Below, piece by piece: positions 1-10,867 of a stretch of DNA of 64,000 nucleotides. Numbering within the stretch: position 1 is the first letter of the stretch; every line of letters starts with the position of its first letter. A program made the translations under genes and the position numbers. Origin of the DNA: Reclinomonas americana ATCC 50394 (Eukaryota > Jakobida > Jakobea > Jakobida). The stretch spans positions 168,785 to 232,784 of the forward strand of contig PS015081.1 of assembly GCA_048213135.1 (NCBI GenBank), in the 5' to 3' direction. A model generated the notes under the pieces. It ran no database searches. It saw only the letters and a program-made list of their open reading frames with translations, and had not been told where the DNA came from.

Positions 1-128
1 GCGATGACGACGGCGGCGGCTGCTGCGGCTGCTGCTGTTCCTCGTCGACCTCCCACGCCTGCGGCCATGAATCCGGACGCTCGTCCGCATTCGATTTCCC
101 TCCTCCGGATCCTCGCGACCTCATCCAT
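1..128 (-). CDS. possible 5' coding edge of a gene leaving the window on the left (very uncertain)
   Basis: On the minus strand an ATG at 128 opens a frame rich in Arg, Gly and then an alanine run to the window edge. Another minus frame here reads like a Gln/Pro/Ser-rich segment after a Glu/Asp-containing stretch. Either could be the first exon of a gene lying left of position 1, since the next gene (the epimerase) ends at 726 on the same strand. There is no domain, no clear splice site and no homology I recognise, so this may equally be GC-rich promoter sequence. Confidence 0.15.
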   Translation of the reverse strand, partial: MDEVARIRRREIECGRASGFMAAGVGGRRGTAAAAAAAAVVI

Positions 129-725
129 ATACGTGCCGCATTGCTGGCCGCAGCAGCCGACACCTGTGTGTCAGTGAGTGAGTGATAAGAGATTGTGCGA
201 CGAGGGACCGAACGAACCGCCCGCGGCTTCGAATCAAGGCCGCCACTATCGGCGCCCACACTCGGCAGTCGCTGCACGTGGTGATTCACCGGGGTCAACA
301 CACTGGCCGACGATAGTCTCCGCCTGTTGAGAGTACGTGAGTGAGTGAGTGTGAGAGCAACACGCAATGTATATGCGACGTAACGATGAGGGCTGGACGC
401 GCGGAGCAGGCCCCACTCCCGACGCCGATGGCAGTGACGATAATGATGCTGGTGAGGGTGGTTCAATGGGTGGCACAGTGACCACACGACGCGAAAGCTG
501 TGCCAGTGAGAGTGAGTGTGAGTGTGAGAACTCATTTCCCGCACCCTGACATACTCGACGAGTCGCACAAACCGAGGCATTGTTGAGCAGCACGCGCTGT
601 GCGCCGGCACTGGCCGAGTTGCTGCGCTGCATGTGTGTCGTGGTGGCCTCCACGCGCGCTGAGTTGATCGTTTTCTTTTGTGTTTGGTGTCACGTGGGTG
701 CATCATTGAGTCGGTGCAGGGCCAT
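129..725. other. intergenic stretch without a supportable gene
   Basis: About 600 bp downstream of the epimerase stop codon. It holds short runs of gtgagt-type repeats (around 170-190, 340-355 and 500-530) and no frame with recognisable protein character. It probably contains the epimerase 3' region and a promoter for whatever lies to the left. Confidence 0.4.
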
Positions 726-2152
726 TCATTCGCCACTCGTTTTTCGCGCAAAAGACAGCGTCTGTTGCAAACCGCTGTCGAGATCCCATTTCGGTTGCCA
801 GCCACATGAGAGGAGACGATGCACGCAGGCCATGGAGTGTTTTACGTCACCCGGACGCGCGTCCGCGTGTACAATGGTGCTGGACGAGGGGTTCGTGATT
901 GGTTGGTAATCAAATCGCACGCCGGTTTGTGTGTGTCACACGCGATTCAGCTCACCTTGCGGACGACAGTGCGCCAATGATGCGCGCCGCCAGCTGGTTG
1001 ATGGTGATGGACTGGCCGTAGCCGACATTGTAGACGCCGGGCGGCACGCAGTCGCCGTGCAGCGCCACATAAACATTGGCCTGCTTGCGCGCGCGTGAGC
1101 GAGACATGCTGCGCGTGGCACCACGACCATCGAGGACGCAACGCTGGCCACATCGCGCACATACACAAAGTCACGCGTCTGTTCGCCGTCGCCAAACACG
1201 GAGATGGGCTCGTTCGCCAGCGCACGCTGCACAAAGAGCGGAATCGCCGCCGCATACGCCGAGTGCGGGTTCTGTCGCTCGCCAAACACATTAAAGTAGC
1301 GCAGACACACGGCCGTCATCGTCGATCCGCTGGCGTCGGCCGCCGAGAACAGCTTCAGTGCGTAGAACTCGCCATCGAATTTGGAGAGTGCGTACGGACT
1401 GGCACCGCGAAAGGCCGCGTCCTCGGTCCACCCATCGACGCCCATGAACGAGTCGTCGCCACCATAAATGGCCGCCGTCGACGACAGCACCACTCGCTGC
1501 ACGGTGCCACATCGTCGACACGCCTCCAGCAGCGTCAACGTGCCCAACGAGTTCTGCTTCACATACTCTGCACGCGAAACAAAAAAGGCTCGGCGAGCGA
1601 AGGCAGGTGACTGTTGGCGATGCAGGCAAGGCACGAAACTGGCCGGATCGCTCATGCTCTCAGGCACCGAGATGGCCGCTGCAAGTCACACGGTCACTCC
1701 CAATACATCGCTTTTGCAAGACGGTCGCTCACTGACTGACCTGCAGTGTGAAACACAAAATGCACGCCATCGCGCAACGCCGCCTCCACATCCCCCGCCA
1801 CTGTCACATCACCCTTGATGAACTCCACTCGCTCCTTTGACAGAGTGAGTGAGACACACTCTGTCGCGATGCGATCGGGAGAATACACACCATCACATGC
1901 GCGAGGTTATCCAAGCTACCCGTCGACAAGTCATCCAACACACGTACTCTATCAAAGCACATGAGACGTGCACACGAAAACGGGGGGAAAAGGGGACGAA
2001 AAGACCTCCACAATGGATCCTGCAAGAGTGTCTCCACAATGTGACTGCCGATGAATCCTGAGAGGCAGTGAGGGAGATAAAGAGGTGGAAGGAGAGAAGG
2101 AAGGAGACAGACCTGCACCACCAGTGACAAGCGCAAGTCTCGTCGCTGTCAT
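726..2152 (-). CDS. NAD-dependent sugar-nucleotide epimerase/dehydratase (UDP-glucose 4-epimerase type)
   Basis: Extended short-chain dehydrogenase of the NAD-dependent epimerase family, expected to interconvert or dehydrate nucleotide sugars. The ATG at 2152 begins MTATRLALVTGGAG, completed across an intron to the Rossmann motif TGGAGFIGSHIVETLL. VRVLDDLSTGSLDNL follows in the exon near 1915-1965, the usual NAD ribose Asp region. The active site is complete: SSTAAIYGG followed by SPYALSKFDGE, giving the YxxxK pair. Downstream come ALRYFNVFGERQNP-like (LRYFNVFGERQNP) and GDGEQTRDFVYVRDVA, typical for the family. The last exon (about 726-900) holds ADARPGDVKHS and LGW-like GWQPKWDLDSGLQQT. There are five or more short introns. 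Exact substrate is not decided by sequence; it is probably about 320 residues. It shares a 163-bp promoter region with the plus-strand TBC-TLDc gene. Confidence 0.88.
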
Positions 2153-2315
2153 GTGAGAAAAGCACAGAGTGATCGTGAAATTTCTTGTGCATCAGATCCC
2201 TTCTGCTCTTGTCAGTGTGTTCAGTGAGGAGTGTGTGAGTGCGTGAGTCCCTTCTCTCTCTCCCGCCTTCCTCTCTCTCTCTCTCTCTGTCTGTGTGCGA
2301 GAGTTCTGTGCGAGG
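2153..2315. promoter_or_regulatory. bidirectional promoter region, epimerase / TBC-TLDc
   Basis: Only 163 bp separate two divergent start codons (2152 minus, 2316 plus). The interval holds a CT-rich tract at about 2251-2290 and no convincing TATA element. Its role is inferred from position only. Confidence 0.4.
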
Positions 2316-5300
2316 ATGGAAGGCCCTGTTCATGTGCGCTACTGGATGGAGGAGGAGAGCGAGAGCAATGCCAAAGTGATGGTGATCTCCATGGGCACAG
2401 ACACAATCACGTTGCGTCTTCATTGACACACTCACGCGCACACACGCGCACACACGCGCACACATGAGTATGCGCATCAGTGTGCACTGCTGATGCGCAT
2501 GTGTGTGTGAGAGGAGAGAGAGTGTGTGTGTGTGTTGCTGACTCACGCGCACACAGCGCGCACAACACACACACACGCACACACACGCACACGCACAGAT
2601 ACACACATTGCTTTTCGCCTCCACCAATGCGTGGAATGCATTGGAAACTTTTCTTCTCATTGATATCTTTGTCATCATTCAGTGTGGAGGAGTTGCTGTC
2701 GTTTCTCGCCGGCGATTCGTGCCCGGTGCACTTCCTGCAGGGCTTGGTGATTCACGACATGCGGCTGGATAAGTACAAGATGGCGCGGCCTAATGTGGCG
2801 TCGGATCGAGAGGTTTCGTTTGCCTTCGCGTGCGTGCGTTAGGTTGCCCGAGGCGCTCATCCACCTCCCGTAGCTCGAGTTCCCGCTGGTGTGGGAGCCG
2901 GATGCGACCGGGAAGGTCACCACGCCGTGCATTTTGCATGTAATGTTGCAGTTCGAACGCGTGGTGCGGTACACGTCGTGTTCGATTACGCTGTCGGTGT
3001 CGGCGGTCGGGGCCATGCTTGGTGTGGAGAACCTCGTGCCCGACGTGCACGAGAATGTGTGGACGACGGCACGTGTCTATGATTCGCATCTCGGCGGCTT
3101 TGTTTCGTTGCGAGAAAAGTACACGTTTCCGCTGGAGGAGACCGAAGTACGCGTCCATGAGCACATGGTGCGCGCTCCGGCCGGCGATCGCCGCTCCGTC
3201 CGTTGCGTACCATCAACTGCGAGTATGTGCAAGCCCTGTCTCACGCTGACGGCGCGGCGGTGTCGCACAGGTGCCGGGTCCATGGGCAGTTCCGCCATTC
3301 CCAAGCACTTTGTAATTCTGCGCTACGAGACGTGGATCGTGGTACAGGTGGCCATGCCAGAGATGCACGCCTCGTCGGCATTGGATGATTTCGTGTTGGT
3401 CGACGAGCCATCAAGAGCCTCTGGTGCCTTCGAGATTGTAGATCATGCCGCCGTGTCGGCATCGCAGCCCATGTACGTACCGCCCCCCTCCATCTCCTGC
3501 CGCTGCTCTTCACCGACCTCTCACACATATTTCAACTGCTGCAGCGAATGTTCTTCGAATGTCGACCCGAGTGTCATCACGTCGCTTATCGAGCAGGAGA
3601 GCCAGAGCACAGCGGTTTGTGTGTGATGCCCGCGTGGTGTCGCCATTCTCCTCTCTCACACCAACACGTCGTTGCAGGCTGGGCGCGATGTGCAATGGAG
3701 TCAGGCCAAGGTGCCACACACAGCCGCCGAGGTCACCAAGCCGCTGAAGAATCTCATCAGGCGTGGAGTACCTGGGCGGCATCGCGGCGCAGTATACAAG
3801 TGCTTGTCGGGGGCCGACCAGTTGCAAACCACCAAGCCGCAATTGTACGCCAGAGTCTCGCTTGCCACGTGGGGTGCGAACGCCAAAGGAAACACGCCAT
3901 CGGTGTGTGCGAGTTTCTCATTCGCTTCCCGCACGCTGGGTACTCACACAAGTGCTCCTCGTCCAACAGACCCAGATCCCTCGCGTGTTCCCCGAGTTCG
4001 GAGGCAAGTTCCTGCCGCAGCAACACTTGTTGAATGCTCGTGGTGTCGCGGCGGTGAAACGCATTCTGTGCATGTTATCGCAACACTTTACGGGCTACGA
4101 CTATTGCCCAGCGCTGCCGGACACGAGTTGTGTGCTTGGTTCTTCCCGGCTTCTTCAGGCGTTTGTGCATTGACCCGTATCACGCACAGTTTGTTTACTG
4201 CTGATTTACTTGGAGGAGACTGACGCATTCTACGCGGCATGCGCGTTGCTGGAGAAGAGTCGAGCCTTGCAATGGTACTATCGAAACTCGCTGACGTCAC
4301 AGAGGTTGTGGGTGACGGTGTGTGGAGAGCTTGTGCGGCGCAAGATTCCGGATCTGGCAAGACATATCCTTTCTATTTGCCGACCGTCGCTTCGTGTATT
4401 TTGCTGTCTCCCGTCTTGCACCTCCTTGACTCCTTCCCTCTTTGACGGTTCTCACATGCGGCAAGTTTGCGTGTCGAGTTTGAGGAGATCATCACCGGCT
4501 GGTTCGAGCGGATGTTTGTCAGCCACATTTCATTCCAGTGCACTCTACGGTTGTTTGACGCGTTCTTGCACGAGGGTCGAAAAGTGCTTGCACGGTGAGC
4601 ACAGTTCCCAGGTGCATCCGCTGCTGTGAGCTTTTCTCACCGTGGTCGTCGTGATGCAGATACACATTTGCTCTGTTCAAGATCCACTCTTCGGCGTTGC
4701 TGAAGACCAAATCGGCTGCCGAGTTCAAGCGCCTGCTGGCTGACTTGGCGGTCGATGCCACTGACCCCGACACACTGGCCAAGGTGTGTGCCCGCCTGTC
4801 TGTCGAGCGCTACCTCTGTCGTCCTCATGGGTCTGTTGTGTGTAGACGGCCTTTAAAGTGCCGGTTAGTCGAAAGCAGTTGGACAATCTGGAGAGCGAAG
4901 TGCGTGATTCCATGCCACTGCTGTCGCGAGCAGACACGGTTGCTGCGAGCTTTGTGTACTACCGACCGCAGCTGGATGTGCCCACGCAAATAGCCTCGGA
5001 GGCAAACGTGCGGTTTCCTTCTTTGTAGAAATGTCGGCGAGAGACGCTGCTGACTCTTCTTTCTTTCTGCCTTTCTATGCTTGCCTCAGATGGAGATCCT
5101 GTGGAGTTGGCTACCGCGAAGGCTGCAGATTCGCGACATGCGTCTCATGTATGCTTCGGGACGTGATGGCTACTCGCTCGCCACTGTGTATCACCTTTCC
5201 GAAGTGGCCGGTGACGGCCCATGTCTGCTTCTCCTGCAAGTGTGCTCGAAGCAGGCCTTGCAGCAACCGTCCCCCGTAATGACAGCCGCCGCCCCTCCGA

Positions 5301-6138
5301 GTGCTGCTGCCGGTGAGCTCGCCGCCGTTGCCTGGCTCGTCCTTGTCCCTGATGTGGTTGCTCATGTGATTCCTTGCAGGCGCGTCCGCATCAGAAGCAC
5401 CGAAAGCAGAGAGAAGGAGCATCGGAAAGACCTACGTTACGTCTGTGTATCCTCCATGTTATTGAGGTTGATGTGTATGCGGATGCTCTCGTTCTGAACG
5501 CATATGCACGCAGGCTCTCGGTGCTTTCCTGTCCTCCAATCTGCGGCGATCGTTTGCCTACTACGGAACTGCAGAGACATTTGTCTTCACATTGCATCCT
5601 CCTGGACAGGAACGTGTGTGGCGGTGGGCACAGTACCAAGCACAAAGTGCGTGCACATTGAGTGGGGTGACAAGTGTGTGCATGGGCTGGTGATTGACAT
5701 TGCATCATCGAAACAGATACCCCGAATCATTCACCCAACGCAACACCAGTGCTGGCCGGCAGGAGCGGTCCACCTCCTTCCCCCGATGTCTCCGCTTCGC
5801 TGGGTACTCTTGGTCCTCTGACAGCCTCTCGGTCTACTTCGTTGAGTGCGCTCGCTCAAGTTCCGCGAGCCGATGCCAATGACTTTTTCATGATGGGGAC
5901 CAACGAGGCGATCACCCTTGGCGGTGGCGGGTTCGTCTTGAATGCAAGCACATACCTTGTCATGCTGTTTGCAGAGTTTGCTCATTCATGTGCTCCCAAT
6001 AGTGCTGGCCCGGCGCTCCGAATTGAGGGCACTCTCACCAATGGCGCGACGTTTGCGTCGGAGACGTTCGCAAACGATCCGCTGTGTGAGGTGCAGCATT
6101 TCGAGATCCTCAAGATCGAGGTCTACAAGTTTGTGTAA
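2316..6138 (+). CDS. TBC1D24-like Rab-GAP-family protein: novel N-terminus + TBC domain + TLDc domain
   Basis: The proposed start is the ATG at 2316 (MEGPVHVRYWMEEESES). Exon 1 ends at 2410 and joins in frame to the exon at about 2684 (VEELLSFLAGDSCP). The N-terminal third (to about 3620) matches no domain I know. The TBC domain runs from about 3700: LIRRGVPGRHRGAVYKCL, then IPRVFPEFGG, LLNARGVAAVKRIL, YDYCPALPD, DAFYAACALLEKSRA. The TLDc domain fills about 5080-6138: RLMYASGRDGYSLATVYHL, YYGTAETFVFTLHPPG, NDFFMMGTNEAITLGGGG, and the closing FEILKIEVYKF. This domain pair defines TBC1D24 (Skywalker) proteins, which bind phosphoinositides, act in vesicle traffic and resist oxidative stress. As in TBC1D24, the usual catalytic fingers are degenerate: Gln precedes IPR where an Asp-containing motif is expected, and YCP replaces YxQ. 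It may therefore not be an active GAP. It has at least twelve introns. Confidence 0.85.
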
Positions 6139-6236
6139 TGTGTCACTTCGTTCTCCCCCTTGTTCTTCCGTAATCGTGTCTTGCTGCTGCAAACATAGTA
6201 ATACAGCTTCTTCTCTTCTGTCGTAACGAATGTGGT

Positions 6237-7380
6237 TTACTCTGGCGTCACAATAACGTATCGCACAGCACCCTTGCCACGCACTTCGCGTAGTCTGCCC
6301 AGAGTCCGCAGCACCTGGAAGATGGCCTTGCCAGTGGCATCGACCTTGTAGCTGGGAATGCTCTTCAGGTCCTCCTCGGTGAAGAAGAACTTGCCCTTCA
6401 GTTCCGGCAGGTCATCATCCAGGAATTTCTGCGCGTCCCCCCCGAATCGTTGGCATCTACAGTGAGGGCGGGAGGGAAGGAAGACACGGCGCACCTTGTA
6501 CATGGCAGTCTCCTTCTTGTTCAGCTTCGCAAACGGCTTGGCCATGAGTGCGTACTTGGCGCGCACAAACGGCAGCACCTGATCAATCACTGCGTTGACC
6601 TTGTCGTAGGTGGCTCGTCCGCGCATGTAAGCTGGCACAGCCTCCACCTCGCTGTTACCAACATAGGCAATCGGCGGCACAGCATCCTCTCCTAGCGTCA
6701 CACGTGAGCCAGTGATGAAGCGACTGGGGAGGAGACAAGCTCACGCACCCGACGATGGCCGCTTCTTCCGCTTCTGCGCCGGTGCATCGACCGGCTCGTC
6801 AATCGCCACTCGCTTGTTGTCATTGGCCGCGGTCACATCGCCCAGCACATGAGCAGCAGGCGTCGCTGCTGCTGAAGCTGTGGTGGTTGTGGTGGTGGTG
6901 GTCGTGGTGGATGAGCTGCCACCAAACGCAATGTCACCCGGATGAGGTGTGCTCGTTGGAATAGCACTGCTGCCTGCACGATGAGAAGGAGAAGGAGACA
7001 GAGTGAGCATGAGTGCCTGAGGCTAAGCAGGAGTTGAGGGCTGGGCGCAACTCGGCAGACGCGCAGGCAAGTTGGCCTGAATTGAGCGCGTGTACTCATT
7101 CTGTCGCTCAGCCAGTGCCAGGAAGTCTGGTCGATGCTTGCTCTGCTCCTCGGCCAACCGGTCACGAAGTTCCACAAACGCATGCTCGACCTGTGAGAGC
7201 GCAGAGGCAACCTCAGCCAGCGCCATGCATGCCTCAGAGGGATCTGCAGTCACAGAGTGAGTCGAATAGTGAGACAACGAGAGAGGGCGCTGGAAAGAAC
7301 GTGCCTTCTGAGCGCAGCAACACCATGGTCTTCAGCTCCTTTACTCGACTGGAGAACTCTTGCACCAGTCCCTCCATCAT
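6237..7380 (-). CDS. SKA1: SKA1, spindle and kinetochore-associated complex subunit 1
   Basis: The ATG at 7380 gives MMEGLVQEFSSRVKELKT, followed by a helical region (ALAEVASALSQVEHAFVELR ... AERQNEYTRSIQANLP). This matches the coiled-coil N-terminus by which SKA1 joins SKA2 and SKA3. A low-complexity linker with a run of about ten Thr, Ala-rich sequence and a basic QKRKKRP patch follows (about 6745-6980). The C-terminal winged-helix microtubule-binding domain is clear: VPAYMRGRATYDKVNAVIDQ, KYALMAKPF, FLDDDLPELKGKFFFTEEDL, LRTLGRLREVRGKGAVRYVI. The product should couple kinetochores to microtubule ends. The spliced protein length is close to that of animal SKA1 (about 255 residues). Its stop lies 98 bp from the stop of the TBC-TLDc gene (tail to tail). 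Confidence 0.88.
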
Positions 7381-7782
7381 TTTCTCTCTCTTCTCTCCTC
7401 GATCCGCGAAAAAACGTTGCAACGGTCAGCGACGTGGGACACAATACGGAAAGAAGGCTTTCTGCAGTGCCTCAACTGCTCCACCGCAGTCTCACAGTGG
7501 TTAATGAGCAGTCGTGGCAGTGCCCATTGCGGCAAGGGTGGATGTCGAAAAACTGAAGACTTCGAAGGCGACGTCGACGTTGAGATCGTGAGAATTCCAC
7601 GCAGTTCTGTTGCGCTTTCCTGGTGAATTACAGTAAGATAAATGCCTTTCCATACTCTCTGCTACAGGAGTCGGTGAAAGAACGCCTCTGAAGTCAGAAA
7701 AAAGATGAACGCATTGCATTGGTCCTCACCTTTGTTCTTCCTTTTTGCGTGAGTTGAAAGCGCGCGCGTGTGTGTGGGGAGA
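7381..7782. promoter_or_regulatory. bidirectional promoter region, SKA1 / TMEM104
   Basis: About 400 bp between divergent start codons at 7380 (minus) and 7783 (plus). I see no supportable exon. It may contain 5' UTR and promoter elements for both genes; none is recognisable by motif. Confidence 0.35.
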
Positions 7783-10700
7783 ATGACACTTGGAGAGGAT
7801 GAGCAAGCCGTGCCTACTCCGCCAGTGGAGACACACCACTACTCGAAGCTGAGCGGGTTCATGTATAGCTTCAACTTGATTGTCGGTGTGTGCCATAGAG
7901 AGAGAGAGAGAGAGAGAGCGAGCGAGATAGTGCATGTGTGTATGAGAGAGAGAAAGAGTGCAGCACTCTTGTTTCCTTGTGCAATACTTGTGATACTCAA
8001 TGCATCTTCGCATCCCAGGCACTGGAGCACTTGCTCTTCCGCTGGCCTTCAAAGACGCTGGTGTGTGCTTCTCTGTCTCTTTACATAGATGCCACTCTTG
8101 CACTGTCTCCTCACATGCGCTTGCACACACAGGATCGGTTTGGACATGTCGCACACTCTTTTGCAACACACTCTCTCTTCCCTCTCAATCTGTGACTGCA
8201 GGTCTTGTCGCCACTGTTCCTTGCCTTGGTCGTGTTCCTCGCGTTGCGTCTCTGTGCATCGTGCTCGCTCACTGTGTGTCATGTGACTGACTGATTATCA
8301 TCAGCTTGATCACTGTGACATATATGATTGAGGCCATGGCCGCTGGCAATGCGTTCCTTGCGCATCAGAGTGAGGTACTTATTCCGCACAATCGCATGTA
8401 GAAGAAGAGATTGTGTGCGTGGGTCTCAGTCGGAGGAGGCGGCGGTACATGTGCAGATTGGATCGAGTGGGGGCGCAGGCACACTGCCACTGGACAAGCC
8501 GGCCATGTTGCGCGCTCTCGTCCATTGTTGGTGGCAGTGCCTGTGTCTCACACTGTTGTCATCACGTTGCGAAGCATGGCACGCGGTGCACCGGGACCAC
8601 CGGATGATTACGATGAGGGATCGCAACTGATCCCGCGTGTCAACAAGGGCGGCAGCAATCCCAACAAGGGCCCGTTTGCCATCACTCACCGTGTGGAGAT
8701 GGGCATGGCGGCGGAGATGTTCTTCACGCCGTGGGGTGCCAAGCTGTTCTACGCCTGCCTCATTGTGTACCTGTATGATACGTAACTTCATTCTCTCTGG
8801 CGTTTGGTGATGGAATGCTGACTGGTGGTTTTCGCTGCGCACGCGACTTGGCCATCTACGGCATCGGTGCGTATGACTACGAACCTGCTGCATTACATCT
8901 TCGCTTCGTGACCGATTTTTGCTGCACGCACAGTGGTGCCTCATTCGCTGGCCGCATTGACCGGAGGCATTCCGTTCCTGGGTCTCAACACGCACGACTC
9001 GTACTACGTGTACTTGGCCGTGTTTGCGGTGCTCACATGTCGTGCGTCACTGTCAGTGCGCTCCATCCGCATCGTGTGCACGGTGACAACTGACCTGCCT
9101 CTTATGCTTTCCATGCAGCATTTGTGTTCTTCGATCTGCGGAAGACCAAGTGGTTGCAGCTGTTCACGCTGACCGTCCGTCTTCTCGCATTCCTGCTGTT
9201 GCGTACCGACAGTCTACGTCGATACCTTTCGTGTTCCTCACTGACTCTGTGCTTCGTCGCCAGCATGATCATCTTGGCGTTCATTTTCATTGGCGAAGGC
9301 CAGGGTGCCAACCCGAAGGAGTTGCCAGTGTTCTCCATCAAGTTGCGCATGGCGCCTTGCCGGCACTCACCTTGTGAGGGAAAGTGTGCACTGAAGGTGG
9401 GTTTTCCTTTTTGCGGCTCGCAGACACCTGCCGCAGCTGTTTGGCGTGGCCGTGTACAGTTTCATGTGCCACCACAGTCTGCCGTCGATTGTCACGCCAA
9501 TCGGCAACAAGAAGCGGATATCGTGGCTGTATCTGATGGTTGCCGGTGCCGTCTACATTAGCTACAACCTGCTTAGCTACTCGGCCATGTTTGCATTCGG
9601 TGTGTGTGTGCACCTTGTCGTTGACCAACTCAGAGGAGAGATGCTCATGTGCGGGATATGCAGGAGAAATCTCCTACGCCAACTGCGATTCGACAGACTC
9701 GCACCCGTGCATGATCCAGGTGCGTGTCATGCTCACATGAGTGCTTGCGCACACTTGCCTTGCCTGCTGACTCCTCATTGTGTGAACAGGCTCCTTACAC
9801 GGAAAATGTTGCGCAGTGTGCTTGCTCGTCTTCGGTAGATCTATTCACTCACCTGCATGCTCGTGGCAACACTTCTACGTGTGCAGTTCATCTCATATGG
9901 TGCGCTGTCGTGCACTTGTTTTCCATGATTGTGCTTTGCTGTTGTTGCTCATCACCGTCTCCAGACGTGAAGCCGATTTCCTACTTTATTGCCTTGTACC
10001 CGTGCTTTGTGTGCTGGTGCGTCTGTCTCGCTGACGAGTTGCGCGCGCTGAGCTTGTTGTCTCACTGTCATCTTGCCCGCAGGACGGTGCGATGAGAATG
10101 CAGGGCAGCGTGTCGTCCACACATATGTGTGAGGGTGTGCTCACTCTGTGGTGGGCGCAGAACTACCCGATTATTGCCGTGACGTTGCGCAACAACCTGT
10201 ACCAGCTATTCTCCAGTTGCGAGCGGGTCTCGGCTTGCTTCTGATTCCATGTGCATTCGAATGTACTGACAAGCTCCCTTGCGCTGCAGAGGATGGCCAC
10301 CGCTCCAAGCCGGCTCTGTGGAAGCGCATTGTGTTTCCGATCTTGGCGAGTGTGCCGGGTATCGCCATTGCGTTTGCCACGCGCAACATGGAGCTGTTGG
10401 TCGATATCACTGGTGCGTGCCTTCGTGTCTACCTGTCATTCGCTGCATGCACCCGTCCTGACTCTTAAGTACCATTCCGCGCAGGCTCTTTTCCGGGCCT
10501 CGGTATCGAGTTTATCGTGCCGCTCATGCTGGTCATCATGTCACGAAGGTTCCGTGTTGCTGCTCCACACGGCCTCCTCTTGTGCGGCTCTCAGCCTGTT
10601 ATTTCTGCTGCATAGGTGGACGGAGAAGACGTTTGCCGGCCGCGCCGTCAATCCACGTTACGTAACATGGCGTGCCCGCGTATGTGTGTGTGTGAGCGTG

Positions 10701-10831
10701 TGTACTCACATTGTAGGTGCTGCGTAGTCATGTCACCGTTCAAGCACAAGTTCTGGACGTGGGTCATCATTTCGTGGATCGTGGTCGCATTCGGTCTCAA
10801 CATCTATAATCTTGTCGTCAAACTCTCGTAG
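7783..10831 (+). CDS. TMEM104: TMEM104-type amino-acid transporter-like membrane protein
   Basis: Multipass membrane protein of the amino acid/auxin permease superfamily, orthologous in order and motifs to animal TMEM104. The ATG at 7783 starts MTLGEDEQAVPTPP. Then come YSFNLIVG, GALALPLAFKDAG and VTYMIEAMAAGNAFL in successive short exons. The most diagnostic exon is about 8630-8790 (ITHRVEMGMAAEMFF, ACLIVYLYGDLAIY across an intron). Later exons hold VFFDLRKTKWLQLF, VAVYSFMCHHSLPSIVTPIG, NYPIIAVTLRNN, KRIVFPILAS, DITGSFPGLGIEFIVPLMLV and HKFWTWVIISWIVVAFGLN. About ten to eleven transmembrane segments are expected; animal TMEM104 has no firmly established substrate. It is cut by more than ten introns of about 50-110 nt. 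The stop at 10831 lies 37 bp from the stop of the convergent AspRS gene. Confidence 0.88.
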
Positions 10832-10867
10832 CGTTAACCTTAATGAAAAGGCGTTTTGTGTTTCCAC

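Noticed and set aside
2221-2680. Coding frames in both directions across the CA/GT tracts
   Set aside because: Apart from 2316-2410 they are microsatellite translations within promoter and intron 1 of the TBC-TLDc gene.
7501-7719. An upstream exon of SKA1
   Set aside because: The ATG at 7380 already gives an N-terminus aligning with animal SKA1; upstream frames have stops and no good splice site.
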